Assembly: GCA_035275105.1 (NCBI GenBank)
Contig: DATENL010000298.1
Span: 1-8,879, forward strand
Reading direction: 5' to 3'
DNA: 8,879 nucleotides
DNA from: AC-37 sp035275105
GTDB taxonomy: Bacteria; Actinomycetota; Thermoleophilia; Solirubrobacterales; Thermoleophilaceae
The notes under the pieces were generated by a model. The model had not been told where the DNA came from. It was given only the letters and a program-made list of their open reading frames with translations, and did not search any database. Positions 8,727-8,879 of this stretch are shown here, piece by piece. Made by a program: the position numbers and the translations under genes. Each line of letters begins with the position of its first letter. Positions within the stretch are counted from its first letter, which is position 1.

Positions 8727-8879
8727 GTGGCTGAGGACCACGGGCCGGCGCGCCGCCGCGGACGGGGGAGAACCGCTCGCGAGGCGACCGATGATGGTAG
8801 CAGGCAATCGGCGTCCTTCGCGGGCCGTTTTCGGGGCGCCAGCCCGCTTGGTATCGGGATCCTCGCGGCCGCGCTGGTG
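8727..8879 (+). CDS. Possible divergent gene, N-terminal part, unknown function (cut by window edge)
   Basis: A plus-strand frame opens at GTG 8727 and runs to the window end without a stop (51 codons). The predicted protein starts MAEDHGPARRRGRGRT, a hydrophilic Arg-rich stretch, and ends in a hydrophobic run, SPLGIGILAAALV, which could begin a membrane helix. That pattern is plausible for a membrane protein with a cytoplasmic N-terminal tail. No Shine-Dalgarno sequence is evident, and GC-rich DNA often leaves frames open by chance. I do not recognise a family. If real, it would be divergent from fusA and would overlap the candidate fusA promoter at 8794-8802. Confidence 0.25.
   Translation, partial: MAEDHGPARRRGRGRTAREATDDGSRQSASFAGRFRGASPLGIGILAAALV
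8794..8802 (-). promoter_or_regulatory. Weak extended -10 candidate for fusA
   Basis: TGCTACCAT on the minus strand fits an extended -10 pattern (TGN followed by TANNNT). No good -35 hexamer is found 16-18 nt upstream. It would give a leader of about 190 nt containing the attenuator-like elements. The match is weak. Confidence 0.2.

Noticed and set aside
8596..8879. tRNA or 5S rRNA gene upstream of fusA
   Set aside because: No cloverleaf elements (such as GGTTCGA with matching arms) or 5S-like sequence could be found on either strand.

Overview
The window is almost entirely a bacterial translation operon read on the minus strand: fusA, tuf, rpsJ, rplC, rplD, rplW, rplB, rpsS, rplV, rpsC (from 8595 down to 592). 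It joins the end of the str operon (EF-G, EF-Tu) to the first eight genes of the S10 operon. The DNA is very GC-rich with strong GC-ending codons. The protein sequences (an S3 starting MGQKVHPEILRVGYIHDWK, full-length EF-Tu of 395 aa, S10 of 107 aa) suggest a high-GC bacterium of the Actinobacteriota. The deep class Thermoleophilia is my best guess from memory of protein style; it is not a measured placement.

Right end (8596-8879): about 280 bases upstream of fusA without the rpsG and rpsL that normally precede it. It holds a small GC hairpin followed by six T on the minus strand, only 33 nt before the fusA start. An upstream segment could pair with the 5' arm of that hairpin, and a six-codon reading frame lies just before it. 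Together these resemble an attenuator. A possible divergent plus-strand reading frame runs off the right edge.

Middle (592-8595): ten genes in one direction, mostly with gaps of 0-10 nt or short overlaps (rplC/rplD 8 nt, rplD/rplW 4 nt). The two larger gaps are fusA-tuf (69 nt) and tuf-rpsJ (105 nt). The latter contains a 13-bp hairpin with a 4-nt loop. The products build the ribosome (S10, L3, L4, L23, L2, S19, L22, S3) and drive elongation (EF-Tu delivers aminoacyl-tRNA, EF-G translocates). The oddest protein is L22, whose reading frame carries about 144 extra N-terminal residues of acidic Ala/Glu-rich and basic Arg/Lys-rich low-complexity sequence. Eight of the ten genes end in TAG.

Left end (1-591): after rpsC the expected rplP-rpmC-rpsQ genes are absent. 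Instead there is an AT-rich spacer with two adjacent inverted repeats, then the N-terminal part of a DEAD-box RNA helicase on the same strand, cut by the window edge. Its codon use differs clearly from the ribosomal genes, with six ATA codons in 128. The junction is either a real rearrangement or transfer breakpoint, or a chimeric assembly; sequence alone cannot decide. Apart from this junction, the L22 extension and the leader structures, the window is conserved housekeeping DNA. I see no mobile element, CRISPR array, tRNA or rRNA.
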